Counted from the first letter of the stretch, positions 23,986 through 32,696 are shown. The stretch: DNA of 51,199 nucleotides from Candidatus Halobeggiatoa sp. HSG11 (GCA_030378105.1 JAUCGL010000017.1:1-51199), one strand, 5' to 3'. Notes: generated from the sequence alone by a model not told the origin. Made by a program: numbers and translations.

Positions 23986-24659
23986 TTTGGTAAATCCTTT
24001 GTTTTTGCTAAATAATTTGTCAAAGTGTATTTTGATAACCATGTTAATCTATCATCAAATACATTTTCCACATAATCTCCTTTTTTATAAGTTGCATCAT
24101 TTGCTATAGTAATTTTATTACTACTCTCCGCTTCACCATTTTTACCATAAGATAAGATAATGGCTATTATTCGAGAATGATCGGATAATTCTTTAGTAGT
24201 CAAGTCATTACCATATCTATCTATTACAGTTAATTTTTTATTAAAATCTGTTTGTAATGAATCTCTTATACCACTGCTTGCAGAATAATATCTATCAACC
24301 CGATAATGAAAAGGTCTTTTCCACGCATCATGTCTGCCGATTCCTAAATCTGCCCAAGGTAAATAACCTTCTTTTTTACATAAAGCAGTATCTTCTATGC
24401 CAATAGCATCGACATCGTAAGCTCCATTCACACAATGTTTTTTATATTTAGAACATCTAGCAGGACAAGGCAAACGCCTATTAATAATAGCAAAACCGAC
24501 TAAGCTTTCCTTTATCTGTTCCAAAGTAACATCTGTTTTATTAATTTTTTTATAATCGCTCATTAAAGCCATTGATTCAAGTAAACCACTCATAATAAGA
24601 CCAATTATGGCTAGTGCGATTGCCAATTCAATTAAACTAAAACCTTTGTATTTATTCAT
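23982..24659 (-). CDS. Type IV pilin-like protein (prepilin-type N-terminal)
   Basis: The 225-residue protein starts MNKYKGFSLIELAIALAIIG, with cleavage expected after the Gly of YKG and Glu5 in the mature N terminus. Its globular part repeats the module of its neighbours: EQIKESLVGFAIINRRLPCPA, YLPWADLGIGRHDAWKRP, YRVDRYY, IAIILSYGKNGE, and VFDDRLTWLSKY. It sits 14 bases after the large pilin-like gene and overlaps the start of the next one. The paired Cys residues in the first loop (CPARCSKYKKHC) suggest disulfides, fitting an extracytoplasmic location. No pilus motor or secretin genes are in the window. Confidence 0.82.
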   Translation of the reverse strand: MNKYKGFSLIELAIALAIIGLIMSGLLESMALMSDYKKINKTDVTLEQIKESLVGFAIINRRLPCPARCSKYKKHCVNGAYDVDAIGIEDTALCKKEGYLPWADLGIGRHDAWKRPFHYRVDRYYSASSGIRDSLQTDFNKKLTVIDRYGNDLTTKELSDHSRIIAIILSYGKNGEAESSNKITIANDATYKKGDYVENVFDDRLTWLSKYTLTNYLAKTKDLPK

Positions 24660-24673
24660 AATTAAGAGTTTAT

Positions 24674-26755
24674 CTATTTTGGTATATCACAATCATTCCA
24701 GTTATCTTTGCATACAATATCGTTAAAATCTTTATCTGTTTTTTTCCGTTCAAAATTACAAACTTGAGGAGAATTAGGGCATTTATTATTATTAAGATAA
24801 TATTGAAAATATGAAAAATTATCATCTTCAAGATAGTTGTTAATATCCTCTTTAGCAGCATTATTGTCTCTGGTTTGATTGTTTAGCCTTTGTCCAGCAA
24901 CAAATATTACAAATTTATCTACTTCATTATCATTAACTTTCAAAATATCAGTAGGAGATATTGTAGGAATTGGACTAACATATTCCCAATCATATTTATT
25001 ATCATCTTTTATTTTAGCAAACGTATCTTCTTTAATTTTTGCCTCTCTAGCTTTGAAATCATGCCATGTTTCATTAGCCTTCCAATTTCTTTTTGCTTTT
25101 ACCCAAAAATGAACAGCACCACCTGTATTTGATGCGTAATCACTGCTTACTGCGTAAAAAACTTTTTCTTTCCATTTATCCCACCAGAAATTGTTAAAAC
25201 ATTTATCAGTCCATTCTGTTAACATTCCTTTATCAGTAGCAGTGTTAGGTATATTGGGAATTCTGCCAAAAAGGTTATCATTATCAGGTGGACATATATC
25301 TTTATACGAAGTATCTTGATATCCAATATTATTAAAGCAATCAGGATCATTTATATCAGCAGCCCAAGGGAATCTTTTTTCAACAAATATAGATTTTTTC
25401 TTATAGTCATCTCTTTTTTCAATTTTGTTACAACCACTTGTAGCTGATTTACAGGTAACATTGTCATCATCACAACTTGTTTTACATGCAGCAACATCCA
25501 CACACGCTTGTTCACAATCAGTATCACCTTCACAATCATCCAGACAATTAGGTACATCTTCACATTTGGTTCCACAATCATTCTGTTTGCCATCACATTT
25601 TATTTCACAATGTTCAATTTGAGCATTAACGTAATCTTCAATGTAAGTTTTTACATCATGAGATGGTGTATCTTCTGCTCTGTAATTTCCAGCTACAGGA
25701 TTTTCCCAATCCCCTATTGCCTCTAAAAAACCTCCATCTGTTCTTGATTCTCGCAAAAAACGTTTTTCATATAGATAATTATTAACATTTACAAGGCATT
25801 TTCTAACTTGTTTAGCTACCCAAAAATCCATTCTTTCATATATTGGCTCATAATCCTGCCGGGTTATTAACATTAATGTATCATTAAAAATTATTTCACC
25901 ATCAGTATCATAAGTTAAAGGAGCATTGATAAATACTGAGTTGTTTTCGGTAGGTAATGCTTCGTCACCCCAATCATCTGTTGCTGCCGATTCATTTACT
26001 CCCTTAGAATTATCAATAGTATAACCAGCACTAACCTTAAATTTGTCGAGATAATTCTCAGCCTTATTAATATTATCTAAATTATTAATATTATCTGTAG
26101 AAACAGATGTATTTTTACTACTACAAATTGTTTTTGCACCAGTAGGAATACGACTTTGTCCCTCAAGAGCTTCGCCGGCTGCAAAAATAATAGCTATGGT
26201 TTGTTTCGCTGCATCATCTTCTGATGTACATGTAGAAGACGTACATGTTGTTGCACCAGCAATTTTATTACCCTTAATATTCTCAACAATAAATAATCCA
26301 GGTGTATCACTGGTCAAAGCCGATTTAGCTTTATCCTTATAATTACCGGAGACTGCGTACCATAAACAATCGCCATTGCCATCTCGTAAAGGAGGCAAAC
26401 CAAGAGTACGCCAAGGAAACCATCCTAAAACACTTTTACCTTTACTTTCACAAGACAGTCCCTCACTTTCAGAACCAGATGGGTCACTACTACCATCACC
26501 ATCAAGGTCTGGACATGGTAAATATCCTTGTGGTTCATTAGAAGAATGAGTTTCCGCATAAACAGCCGCAAATCCAAGCAAAGCTTCTTTAGCCTGTCGT
26601 AATGCCTTATTTGTTTGTTTTTGGGAATTAATTTCACGCTGAAAACGGCTATTATTAACCCCAGACAAAAAAAATGTGGCAGTACCTAAAACTACAACTG
26701 TCAAAAATATAATTAAGGCAATTCCTGATTGATTATTAAGTATTTTAGTAGACAT
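24674..26755 (-). CDS. Large pilin-like protein with Cys-rich insert
   Basis: The 693-residue protein begins with a PilX/PulK-like N terminus (NNQSGIALIIFLTVVVLGTA), a hydrophobic helix without the standard Glu5. The region 45-230 carries the module found in the two smaller neighbours (AKEALLGFAAVYAE, GYLPCPDLDGDG, GWFPWRTLGLPPLRDGNG, LWYAVSGNY, IAIIFAAGEA). A second, looser copy is seen near the C terminus (FVIFVAGQRL ... NYLEDDNFSYF). Between them, about residues 380-470, lies an insert with around sixteen Cys and many Asp/Glu, in patterns such as CDGKQNDCGTKC and CEGDTDCEQACVDVAAC. It is probably an exported tip or pseudopilin component with metal-binding or heavily disulfide-bonded loops; the function is unknown. 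Confidence 0.75.
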   Translation of the reverse strand: MSTKILNNQSGIALIIFLTVVVLGTATFFLSGVNNSRFQREINSQKQTNKALRQAKEALLGFAAVYAETHSSNEPQGYLPCPDLDGDGSSDPSGSESEGLSCESKGKSVLGWFPWRTLGLPPLRDGNGDCLWYAVSGNYKDKAKSALTSDTPGLFIVENIKGNKIAGATTCTSSTCTSEDDAAKQTIAIIFAAGEALEGQSRIPTGAKTICSSKNTSVSTDNINNLDNINKAENYLDKFKVSAGYTIDNSKGVNESAATDDWGDEALPTENNSVFINAPLTYDTDGEIIFNDTLMLITRQDYEPIYERMDFWVAKQVRKCLVNVNNYLYEKRFLRESRTDGGFLEAIGDWENPVAGNYRAEDTPSHDVKTYIEDYVNAQIEHCEIKCDGKQNDCGTKCEDVPNCLDDCEGDTDCEQACVDVAACKTSCDDDNVTCKSATSGCNKIEKRDDYKKKSIFVEKRFPWAADINDPDCFNNIGYQDTSYKDICPPDNDNLFGRIPNIPNTATDKGMLTEWTDKCFNNFWWDKWKEKVFYAVSSDYASNTGGAVHFWVKAKRNWKANETWHDFKAREAKIKEDTFAKIKDDNKYDWEYVSPIPTISPTDILKVNDNEVDKFVIFVAGQRLNNQTRDNNAAKEDINNYLEDDNFSYFQYYLNNNKCPNSPQVCNFERKKTDKDFNDIVCKDNWNDCDIPK

Positions 26756-26787
26756 TTAACTCATTCCCAGATTTATGGTAATTGCTT

Positions 26788-26820
26788 CCCTTTCTTAAGT
26801 CTTTATAACTTAAAAAAGGG
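26788..26820. repeat. Hairpin upstream of the large pilin-like gene
   Basis: CCCTTTCTTAAGT and ACTTAAAAAAGGG form a near-perfect stem. It lies between mlaA and the pilin-like operon, both on the minus strand, and could be a terminator for mlaA or part of the pilin leader. No U-tract follows on either strand. Confidence 0.5.
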
Positions 26821-26872
26821 CTTAAAGGAAAAATGATTATTAAGGAACGTACATGAAATAATTTAAGATAAC

Positions 26873-26905
26873 TAGACCTACTAGGTTTTGAAAACTTAAG
26901 TAGCT
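26873..26905. repeat. Short hairpin, CTACTAGGTTTTGAAAACTTAAGTAG type
   Basis: An inverted repeat sharing CTAGGTTTTGAAAACTTA with 1289-1315. It starts about 20 bp downstream of the mlaA stop (minus strand), as expected for a transcript-end structure, but lacks a clear T-run. Confidence 0.5.
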
Positions 26906-26925
26906 CTTATCCAACATTGTAGAAA

Positions 26926-27714
26926 TTATTCCTCGTCTTCATCTTCTAATTCTTCATCTTCTTCATCATCAAATTCATCGTCAAACTCATCTTCTTCTAA
27001 AGGAGGATCACCATCATAAACAAGATAATTACGCCTTGCCAAATAAGCATTGCGTAAATAGGCATATTCATCCATAGCTGCTTTTTCCAAAGCTTTTTCT
27101 GCTCCTAATAAATCAGCTCGTAAATCAATTTTATTAACTAATTCTGAACTCCAAGAAGCATGAGTAGATGTCATACCCATAGGTTTTCCAGTATAATAAA
27201 AACGAGGATTTAAAAAAATATCAATTCCCAATCCAACAGCATCACGCCCAGAACTCGGTCCTAAGAACGGTAAAACAACATAAGGACCACTATTAACTCC
27301 CCAATACCCTAAAGTTTGACCAAAATCTTCGTTATGTTTAGGTATATCAAATTTACTAGCTAAATCTATAAATCCCAAAAGTCCAAAAGTACTATTCAAC
27401 AAAAAACGACCACTATCTGAAGCTGCTTGTTTAAATTTAAATTGTAATAAATCATTAGCAATTATTGTAATATCACCAAGATTACCAAAAAAATTAGTTA
27501 TACTTTCATTGATTGGTTCTGGTGTTATTGCTTTATAACCTTTTGATATTGGTTTTAAAACAGCTTTATCAACAGTTTTATTAAAAGCATAAATATTGCG
27601 ATTAATTTTCTCAAAAGGGTCAGAATTTTCAGTAGGAACCGTTGAACATCCAGACACAAACCATGCCAAGATAAGTAAACCTAAAAATGGTCTATAGTAA
27701 TTGGTATTTAACAT
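26926..27714 (-). CDS. mlaA: MlaA (VacJ) outer-membrane lipoprotein
   Basis: The start at 27714 gives a lipoprotein signal with C23 in WFVSGCSTV; a start at 27726 would add four residues. The body is a full MlaA domain: DPFEKINRNIYAFNKTVDKA, FGNLGDITIIANDLLQ, LLNSTFGLLGFIDLA, EDFGQTLGYWGVNSGPYVVL and LPFLGPSSGRDAVG. MlaA removes mislocalised phospholipids from the outer leaflet of the outer membrane and passes them to MlaC and the MlaFEDB transporter. The remaining mla genes are not in the window. The C-terminal 25 residues are almost all Asp and Glu (DEFDDEFDDEEDEELEDEDEE region), which is not standard for the family. Confidence 0.94.
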   Translation of the reverse strand: MLNTNYYRPFLGLLILAWFVSGCSTVPTENSDPFEKINRNIYAFNKTVDKAVLKPISKGYKAITPEPINESITNFFGNLGDITIIANDLLQFKFKQAASDSGRFLLNSTFGLLGFIDLASKFDIPKHNEDFGQTLGYWGVNSGPYVVLPFLGPSSGRDAVGLGIDIFLNPRFYYTGKPMGMTSTHASWSSELVNKIDLRADLLGAEKALEKAAMDEYAYLRNAYLARRNYLVYDGDPPLEEDEFDDEFDDEEDEELEDEDEE

Positions 27715-28012
27715 AATTATTTCCATATATGAAATTACTTTGATATAAAAATTTAATAGGGAAGTTCTTTTGTTTTTTTAAAGACTACCTATAAATATTA
27801 ATGTACATATATACTAGTTTAGCTTTAAATGGTCGTTAAGTAAAATTTTACTGTTATTAAAATCTTTAAGTAGTTATAATTATTCAGCAATTTAGCACAT
27901 AAACCCATTTAAAATACAAATATGGCATTTCCCGTTTGCATATCTCCCCATTGAATTTTTATCAACATAAGTTTATACTTCAGTTTGAAAAAATAATTTT
28001 AGGATAACAATT

Positions 28013-28327
28013 ATGATCTTAACAACTTTGGAAACTGTACCCGGCAAAAATATAACGGAACATTATGGGCTTGTGCAGGGGAGTACTATCAGAGCTAAAC
28101 ATATTGGTAAAGATATAATGGCTGGTTTCAAAAACATAGTGGGAGGTGAGCTAAAATCTTATACAGAATTATTACAAGAAGCTCGCGAAGAAGCAGTTAA
28201 AAGAATGGAAGATCAAGCAGAACAAAAAGGGGCAAATGCTGTAGTTAATATTCGTTTTGCAACTTCCTCAGTTGCACAAGGAGCAGCAGAACTATTTGCT
28301 TATGGAACCGCAGTTAAAGTGGAATAA
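28013..28327 (+). CDS. YbjQ-family (DUF74) protein
   Basis: The 104-residue protein is a full-length YbjQ/UPF0145 member: MILTTLETVPGKNITEHYGL, VQGSTIRAKHIGKDIMAGF, the strongly conserved GGELKSYTELLQEAREEA, and a C-terminal FAYGTAVKVE. These form small pentameric barrels of the heavy-metal-binding-domain type, but their cellular role is not established. A ribosome binding site AGGATAAC precedes the ATG. It is separated by two bases from a second, membrane-anchored YbjQ-like gene, which overlaps an M48 protease gene, so the three are probably one operon. Confidence 0.92.
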   Translation: MILTTLETVPGKNITEHYGLVQGSTIRAKHIGKDIMAGFKNIVGGELKSYTELLQEAREEAVKRMEDQAEQKGANAVVNIRFATSSVAQGAAELFAYGTAVKVE

Positions 28328-28329
28328 TT

Positions 28330-28788
28330 ATGGAAAATATATTACAAGTTCTTTTCGTTCTATTTTTAATGATTATCGGTTATCTATTCGGTAGTTATAG
28401 AGAAAAACGTCATTTTAAAAGTTTACAGCAACGAGAAAAAAATACCTTGCATCTTTCAGTAGCTAATTTTGGTAATCAGCAAGCTCTTATTGCAGAAGTT
28501 ACAGAAACTAAGTTAATTGTTGGGAGTGTGGTTATTTCAATTGATTATTTTAAAAAAATTTCCGCAATATTGAGAAATTTGGTAGGTGGAAAAGTGATTG
28601 TATATGAAAGTTTATTAGATCGAAGCCGTCGAGAAGCTGTATTACGTATGAAAGAACAAGCTATTGAATGGCAAGCTAAACAGGTTTTAAATGTCAGATT
28701 GGAAACAGTTGCAATTGGTGGCCGTTTTGGTGGTAGAACTGATCCGGGGTCAATTGAAGTTATTGCATATGGAACGGGGGTTAAATGA
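28330..28788 (+). CDS. Membrane-anchored YbjQ-like protein
   Basis: The 152-residue protein has one N-terminal TM helix (about 5-22, ILQVLFVLFLMIIGYLFGSY), a short basic linker, and a YbjQ-like domain from about 70 onward (KISAILRNLVGGKVIVYESLLDRSRREAVLRMKEQA, ending IEVIAYGTGVK). It is more divergent than its neighbour at 28013. The domain would face the cytoplasm if the N terminus is outside. The gene shares the ATGA overlap with the start of the protease gene at 28785, indicating translational coupling. A role as a regulator or partner of that protease is an inference from arrangement alone. Confidence 0.82.
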   Translation: MENILQVLFVLFLMIIGYLFGSYREKRHFKSLQQREKNTLHLSVANFGNQQALIAEVTETKLIVGSVVISIDYFKKISAILRNLVGGKVIVYESLLDRSRREAVLRMKEQAIEWQAKQVLNVRLETVAIGGRFGGRTDPGSIEVIAYGTGVK

Positions 28789-29669
28789 GTATTAAATATA
28801 TACCAAAGGATATAACAGAAGAAACTAATGTCAACGTTACTCGTCGTCATCCATTAAAAAATTTTATTTATTTACTAACTACTGTGGTGGTGGTTAGTGT
28901 CGTCATATTTTTTGCTTTAGGTTATACTGCGAGTTGGTTGGTTACAAGAATTAGTCCAGAAAACGAGGCCCGAATAGGTAACTTGTTGTACGACACTATT
29001 TCAGAAACCGAAATAACAGATGACAGAAGAATTTACTATTTGGATGAACTTTTACATAACATGCTGAATTTAGGGGAGAATGCTCGTCTTCCTCTAACGA
29101 TCCATTTGATAGATACTGAGGTTGTTAATGCTGCCATCATGCCGGGAGGCCATGTTTTAATTAATACTGGTCTGTTACAAGAGGTTAAATCAGAAAATGA
29201 GTTAGCATTTATATTAGCTCATGAATTGGGACATTTTCAACATCAAGACCCTCTGAAAAGCTTAGGACGTTCTTTAGTTGTTTTATCTGCACTTGCTGCT
29301 GTTGGAGTAGGCACTTCTAGTTCATCAGGAGGATTGTCAGAAGTTGTATCTTGGACTGGAGAAATGACTATATTGCATTATAGTAGAACTCAAGAACGAC
29401 AAGCCGATGAATATGGTTTGGAAAGAATAACCAATCATTATGGTCATGGAAATTATAGCTTGGAATTTTTTAATAGACTCAAAGAAGAGGATGATGAATT
29501 TTACCAAGTTTCTCAGTATTTTGATAGTCATCCGCAAAATCAAGAACGGATTAATTACTTAAGTAAATTGGCTGTCAATAATAATTGGGACATGAAAGGA
29601 GATATAACTCCATTGCCAAATTGGATTAATTGTCCAGATATGGATGAAATGCAATGTGAAGTTGAGTAG
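28785..29669 (+). CDS. Membrane-anchored M48-family metalloprotease
   Basis: The 294-residue protein has a short cytoplasmic N terminus, one TM helix (27-49) and an M48 peptidase domain with the zinc motif H146-E147-x-x-H150 in ILAHELGHFQHQDP. The expected third ligand is in the RQADEYGLERI segment. AAIMPGGHVLINTGLL is the conserved substrate-strand region. It is distinct from the lipoprotein protease at 22354 and is probably anchored in the inner membrane facing the periplasm. It closes the YbjQ operon. Targets are unknown; related proteins cut membrane or exported proteins under stress. Confidence 0.9.
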   Translation: MSIKYIPKDITEETNVNVTRRHPLKNFIYLLTTVVVVSVVIFFALGYTASWLVTRISPENEARIGNLLYDTISETEITDDRRIYYLDELLHNMLNLGENARLPLTIHLIDTEVVNAAIMPGGHVLINTGLLQEVKSENELAFILAHELGHFQHQDPLKSLGRSLVVLSALAAVGVGTSSSSGGLSEVVSWTGEMTILHYSRTQERQADEYGLERITNHYGHGNYSLEFFNRLKEEDDEFYQVSQYFDSHPQNQERINYLSKLAVNNNWDMKGDITPLPNWINCPDMDEMQCEVE

Positions 29670-29672
29670 TTT

Positions 29673-29790
29673 TATTTCTTGAAATTTTGAACAAACCCAC
29701 CGTTAAGTCATGATGAAAGCGGTGGGGCGGAGCCACTTTATTTGCAGAATCGCCAGATGTGTCGGGACAACGTAATAGCTATTTTTCAGG
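29673..29790 (-). repeat. Dispersed repeat family D, inverted copy
   Basis: TTTGAACAAACCCACCG followed by GGCGGAGC and GTGTCGGGACAA corresponds, in reverse complement, to parts of 37976-38175. It forms a long imperfect inverted pair with 29842-29968, with about 50 bp between them. It starts a few bases after the M48 protease stop. Confidence 0.6.
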
Positions 29791-29841
29791 TATTGAAATC
29801 CAAGTACAACAGTATATAAATTAAATGTTATGAATATTTAT

Positions 29842-29968
29842 ATTCCATGAACTATTTTTCAGCGAAACAATTGTTATTTTCTCCGAGACACATCCGGTTT
29901 CATCGGACGACTCCACACTAAGCAGCTCTGCTTAAACTATTTCTTCAAATTTAATAACTTTCACCATT
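29842..29968 (+). repeat. Dispersed repeat family D, direct copy
   Basis: TCAGCGAAACAATTGTTATT and GGTTTCATCGGACGACTC match TCAGCGAAACAGTTATTATT and TGTTTCATCAGGAGACTC at 38030-38087, and the following AACTATTTCTTCAAAT matches 38167-38182. Confidence 0.65.
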
Positions 29969-30010
29969 AGCATATCAATCCCATAAAAAAATATTATCAT
30001 ATATTAACCT

Positions 30011-30101
30011 TGGTAGTCCTCCAATATGTAGTGTTAAACCTGATTAGGTATTTGAAACTTAACATGTTTTTTGGAGTTATCACTACTTTTTGGAGGACTA
30101 C
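30011..30101. repeat. MITE-like element with TGGTAGTCCTCCAA terminal inverted repeats
   Basis: GGTAGTCCTCCAA at the left and TTGGAGGACTACC at the right are exact inverted repeats enclosing about 65 bp. No coding capacity. It ends about 40 bp before the LRR gene's ATG, so it forms much of that gene's upstream region. With the family D pair it fills the 471-bp gap 29670-30140. Confidence 0.75.
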
Positions 30102-30140
30102 CTTAACCTTAAAAAATGCCAATCTAAAAATCTAATCACT

Positions 30141-31718
30141 ATGAAAAAAATCAATATTTTATCATCTATATCTTTGATAATATTAATTATTACACTATCT
30201 GCTCAGATAACATATGCACTGACTACAACCAATTGTTCACAAATTTCACAAACTGAGTGTAAAGGTTTGATGGAGCTTTATTATCGTACAAATGGCTCTA
30301 AATGGAAAGAAAGTTGGCATGAAGAGCCCTGTGATTGGCAAAGAATAATTTGTGAAGATGGACATGTAACTCAAATTGATTTAAGTGCAAATCAACTCAA
30401 TGGTCAGATTCCCCCATCAATTGGCCATCATTTTAGCAATTTATTAAGCCTTAACCTAGCTGATAATCAACTAACCGGCACAATTCCATCTTCTTTGGGG
30501 TATTTGAGTCAATTAAAAAATCTGGCTTTGAATAATAATCAACTAAACGGTTCTATTCCAAGTTCCATTGGTTATATTAAACAACTACAAACTATTAATT
30601 TAAATAACAATAAACTGAATGGATTTATTCCTCAATCTTTAGGAAGTTTGCAACAATTACAACGGTTTGATATAAGTAATAATCAATTAGAAGGGATGTT
30701 TCCTAAATTTGTTGAACATTGGCAACAGTTGAAATTCCTTAATTTATCCAATAACAAACTAATTGGTTCTATTCCAGCTTTCCTATACAATTGGAATCAG
30801 CCGGTGTATCTCAACATATCTGGTAACAAAATTACCATTGGCTCCACAACTTGTCCAAACATAAGTAACATTCCACAATCTGAATGCAATGCTTTAGTAC
30901 ACCTTTATCATAGCACTGATGGAAAAAATTGGAAAAATAATACTGGCTGGGATAAAATAACTGGTGAATCAAAAAATACATGGCAAATTTTGGAAAATGT
31001 GAGACAGTTCTGGAATACTTATTTTAACCTAAATAATCCTTGTAACTGGTATGGAGTTGGTTGTTATGCTGGACATGTAACTCAAATAAGATTACATGAA
31101 AATCAACTGAAAGGTTTTATTCCTGAATCGTTAAGCAACTTAAATAAGTTAGTTGGTTTGTCTCTATATTCCAATCAATTAAATGGTGTTATTCCTGAAT
31201 CACTTGGTAATTTAAGTTATTTGAAATGGCTTTGGTTAGAAAATAATCAATTAAGCGGCTTGCTTCCTGAATCACTCAGTTATTTGGATAATTTGCAACA
31301 TTTGGATTTATCTAATAATCAACTTGATGGACCAATTCCTAAATCATTTGGTAATTTATTATTATTGAAAACCTTTTATTTATCAGATAATCAATTAAGT
31401 GGTTTAATTCCCGAATCAATTGGTAATTTAGTTAATCTTAAACACCTTAAATTGAATAATAATCAACTTGGTGGCTTTATTCCAAAATCGCTTGGTGCTT
31501 TGATTAGGCTTGATTCTATCAGGTTAAATAATAATCAATTAAGTGGCTCTATTCCCAAATCAATTTTAAGTTATTTAAGTTATTTGGGACAGTTAAATAT
31601 ATCTAACAATCAATTATCATGTGATGAAGCTTTATCATTATTTAAGAATATAAAGCCTGATATTCGTCATAGAAAACTTAACATTATTTGCCTTAATAAG
31701 ACAACTAAAAAATTATAA
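30141..31718 (+). CDS. Secreted plant-type leucine-rich repeat protein
   Basis: The ATG at 30141 begins a clear signal peptide (MKKINILSSISLIILIITLS ... ITYA); a longer ORF from 30090 runs into the MITE and is rejected. The 525-residue protein has two LRR blocks, each with a Cys-containing N-cap of the LRRNT_2 type (CKGLMELYYRTNGSKW ... PCDWQRIICEDGHVTQIDL, and CNALVHLYHSTDGKNW ... PCNWYGVGCYAGHVTQIRL). The repeats have the plant-specific form L-x-x-N-x-L-x-G-x-I-P with about 24 residues per turn. It should be exported to the periplasm or surface as a protein-binding solenoid. Ligand unknown. The DUF3137 gene follows after nine bases. Confidence 0.88.
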   Translation: MKKINILSSISLIILIITLSAQITYALTTTNCSQISQTECKGLMELYYRTNGSKWKESWHEEPCDWQRIICEDGHVTQIDLSANQLNGQIPPSIGHHFSNLLSLNLADNQLTGTIPSSLGYLSQLKNLALNNNQLNGSIPSSIGYIKQLQTINLNNNKLNGFIPQSLGSLQQLQRFDISNNQLEGMFPKFVEHWQQLKFLNLSNNKLIGSIPAFLYNWNQPVYLNISGNKITIGSTTCPNISNIPQSECNALVHLYHSTDGKNWKNNTGWDKITGESKNTWQILENVRQFWNTYFNLNNPCNWYGVGCYAGHVTQIRLHENQLKGFIPESLSNLNKLVGLSLYSNQLNGVIPESLGNLSYLKWLWLENNQLSGLLPESLSYLDNLQHLDLSNNQLDGPIPKSFGNLLLLKTFYLSDNQLSGLIPESIGNLVNLKHLKLNNNQLGGFIPKSLGALIRLDSIRLNNNQLSGSIPKSILSYLSYLGQLNISNNQLSCDEALSLFKNIKPDIRHRKLNIICLNKTTKKL

Positions 31719-31727
31719 AAAAAACAT

Positions 31728-32696
31728 ATGCTTAACGAACTCAAGAATTTTTATGAAGTCCATTTAACTCCAAACCTAACTTTACTTGAAGAACAACGCA
31801 AAAATATAACTAATAATTTCAATATTATTTTGTTTTTCTATGGAATATTTATGATTATTATTGTTTTAACATGGATTTTTTATAATAATTCTTGTTTTAA
31901 CATTGTTGGAGTTAGCATATTATTTATCATAGTTATGGTAATTTTTTCTCTGGAAACATTTGTTCTATACGACAAGTTGCAAGCTGCTTATACAGAAAAT
32001 TTCAAACAGGTTGTGATTCATCCAATGATTAAATTTATTGATGATGATTTAAATTACCAGCCCAATAAAGAAATTACCCCTAAAAAATTTTATACTAGTC
32101 TTTTTTTTAAAGATGAATACGGTAAAAAAATTGACAACTGGCAAGCGGAAGATCATATTAATGGAACTCTTGACAGAATACCAATGACATTTTCTGAAAT
32201 TAATGCTGAAGAAGTGAGAGAAAGGGGAGATACAACAACAACTATAACAATTTTTGAAGGATTATTTTTTAGTTTTAAGATGAAGACAAATTTTAAAGGT
32301 ATCATACTTCTTAATGTTCACGAGGAGTTATGGCGTAAAAGATTCTCTTCATGGTGGCTCAAAAAAAGTATAAAGAAAGTAAAATTGGAAGAACTAAAAT
32401 TAGCAGATAACTTAACCGTCTATAGCGATAATCCATTAATGGTATCTCAACTTTTTAGCAATAATTTTCAAACAAATTTGTTGACGTTGCAACGTCGGAT
32501 AAAGCGGCCAATACACCTATCTTTTATAGATAACAAATTATACCTAGCAATATCAACGAAAAAAAAATTATTTGAGGTATCAATGTTTAAGCAGGTTAGC
32601 TATGAATTAGTTGAAGATTCTTTTAATTATTTGCAAATTGGTATTGAAATTATGAAAATGGTTAAAAATACAAATTTTGGAAAGAATTATGCCTAA
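31728..32696 (+). CDS. DUF3137-family membrane protein
   Basis: The 322-residue protein has two close TM helices (about 31-52 and 58-80: NIILFFYGIFMIIIVLTWIF and SILFIIVMVIFSLETFVLY), then a soluble region with the features of DUF3137: ITPKKFYTSLFF, a GTLDRIPMTFSEINAEE stretch, FEGLFFSFKM, LTVYSDNPLMVSQLFSNNF and a C-terminal LSFIDNKLYLAIS. The family has no known activity. The soluble part is likely cytoplasmic. Its stop overlaps the start of the TMEM43-like gene by eight bases, so the two are probably co-translated; DUF3137 genes are often next to LemA or similar membrane-remodelling genes. Confidence 0.78.
   Translation: MLNELKNFYEVHLTPNLTLLEEQRKNITNNFNIILFFYGIFMIIIVLTWIFYNNSCFNIVGVSILFIIVMVIFSLETFVLYDKLQAAYTENFKQVVIHPMIKFIDDDLNYQPNKEITPKKFYTSLFFKDEYGKKIDNWQAEDHINGTLDRIPMTFSEINAEEVRERGDTTTTITIFEGLFFSFKMKTNFKGIILLNVHEELWRKRFSSWWLKKSIKKVKLEELKLADNLTVYSDNPLMVSQLFSNNFQTNLLTLQRRIKRPIHLSFIDNKLYLAISTKKKLFEVSMFKQVSYELVEDSFNYLQIGIEIMKMVKNTNFGKNYA

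Noticed and set aside
26788-26820. Strong intrinsic terminator
   Set aside because: The stem is good, but there is no T-tract on either strand, so it was listed only as an inverted repeat.
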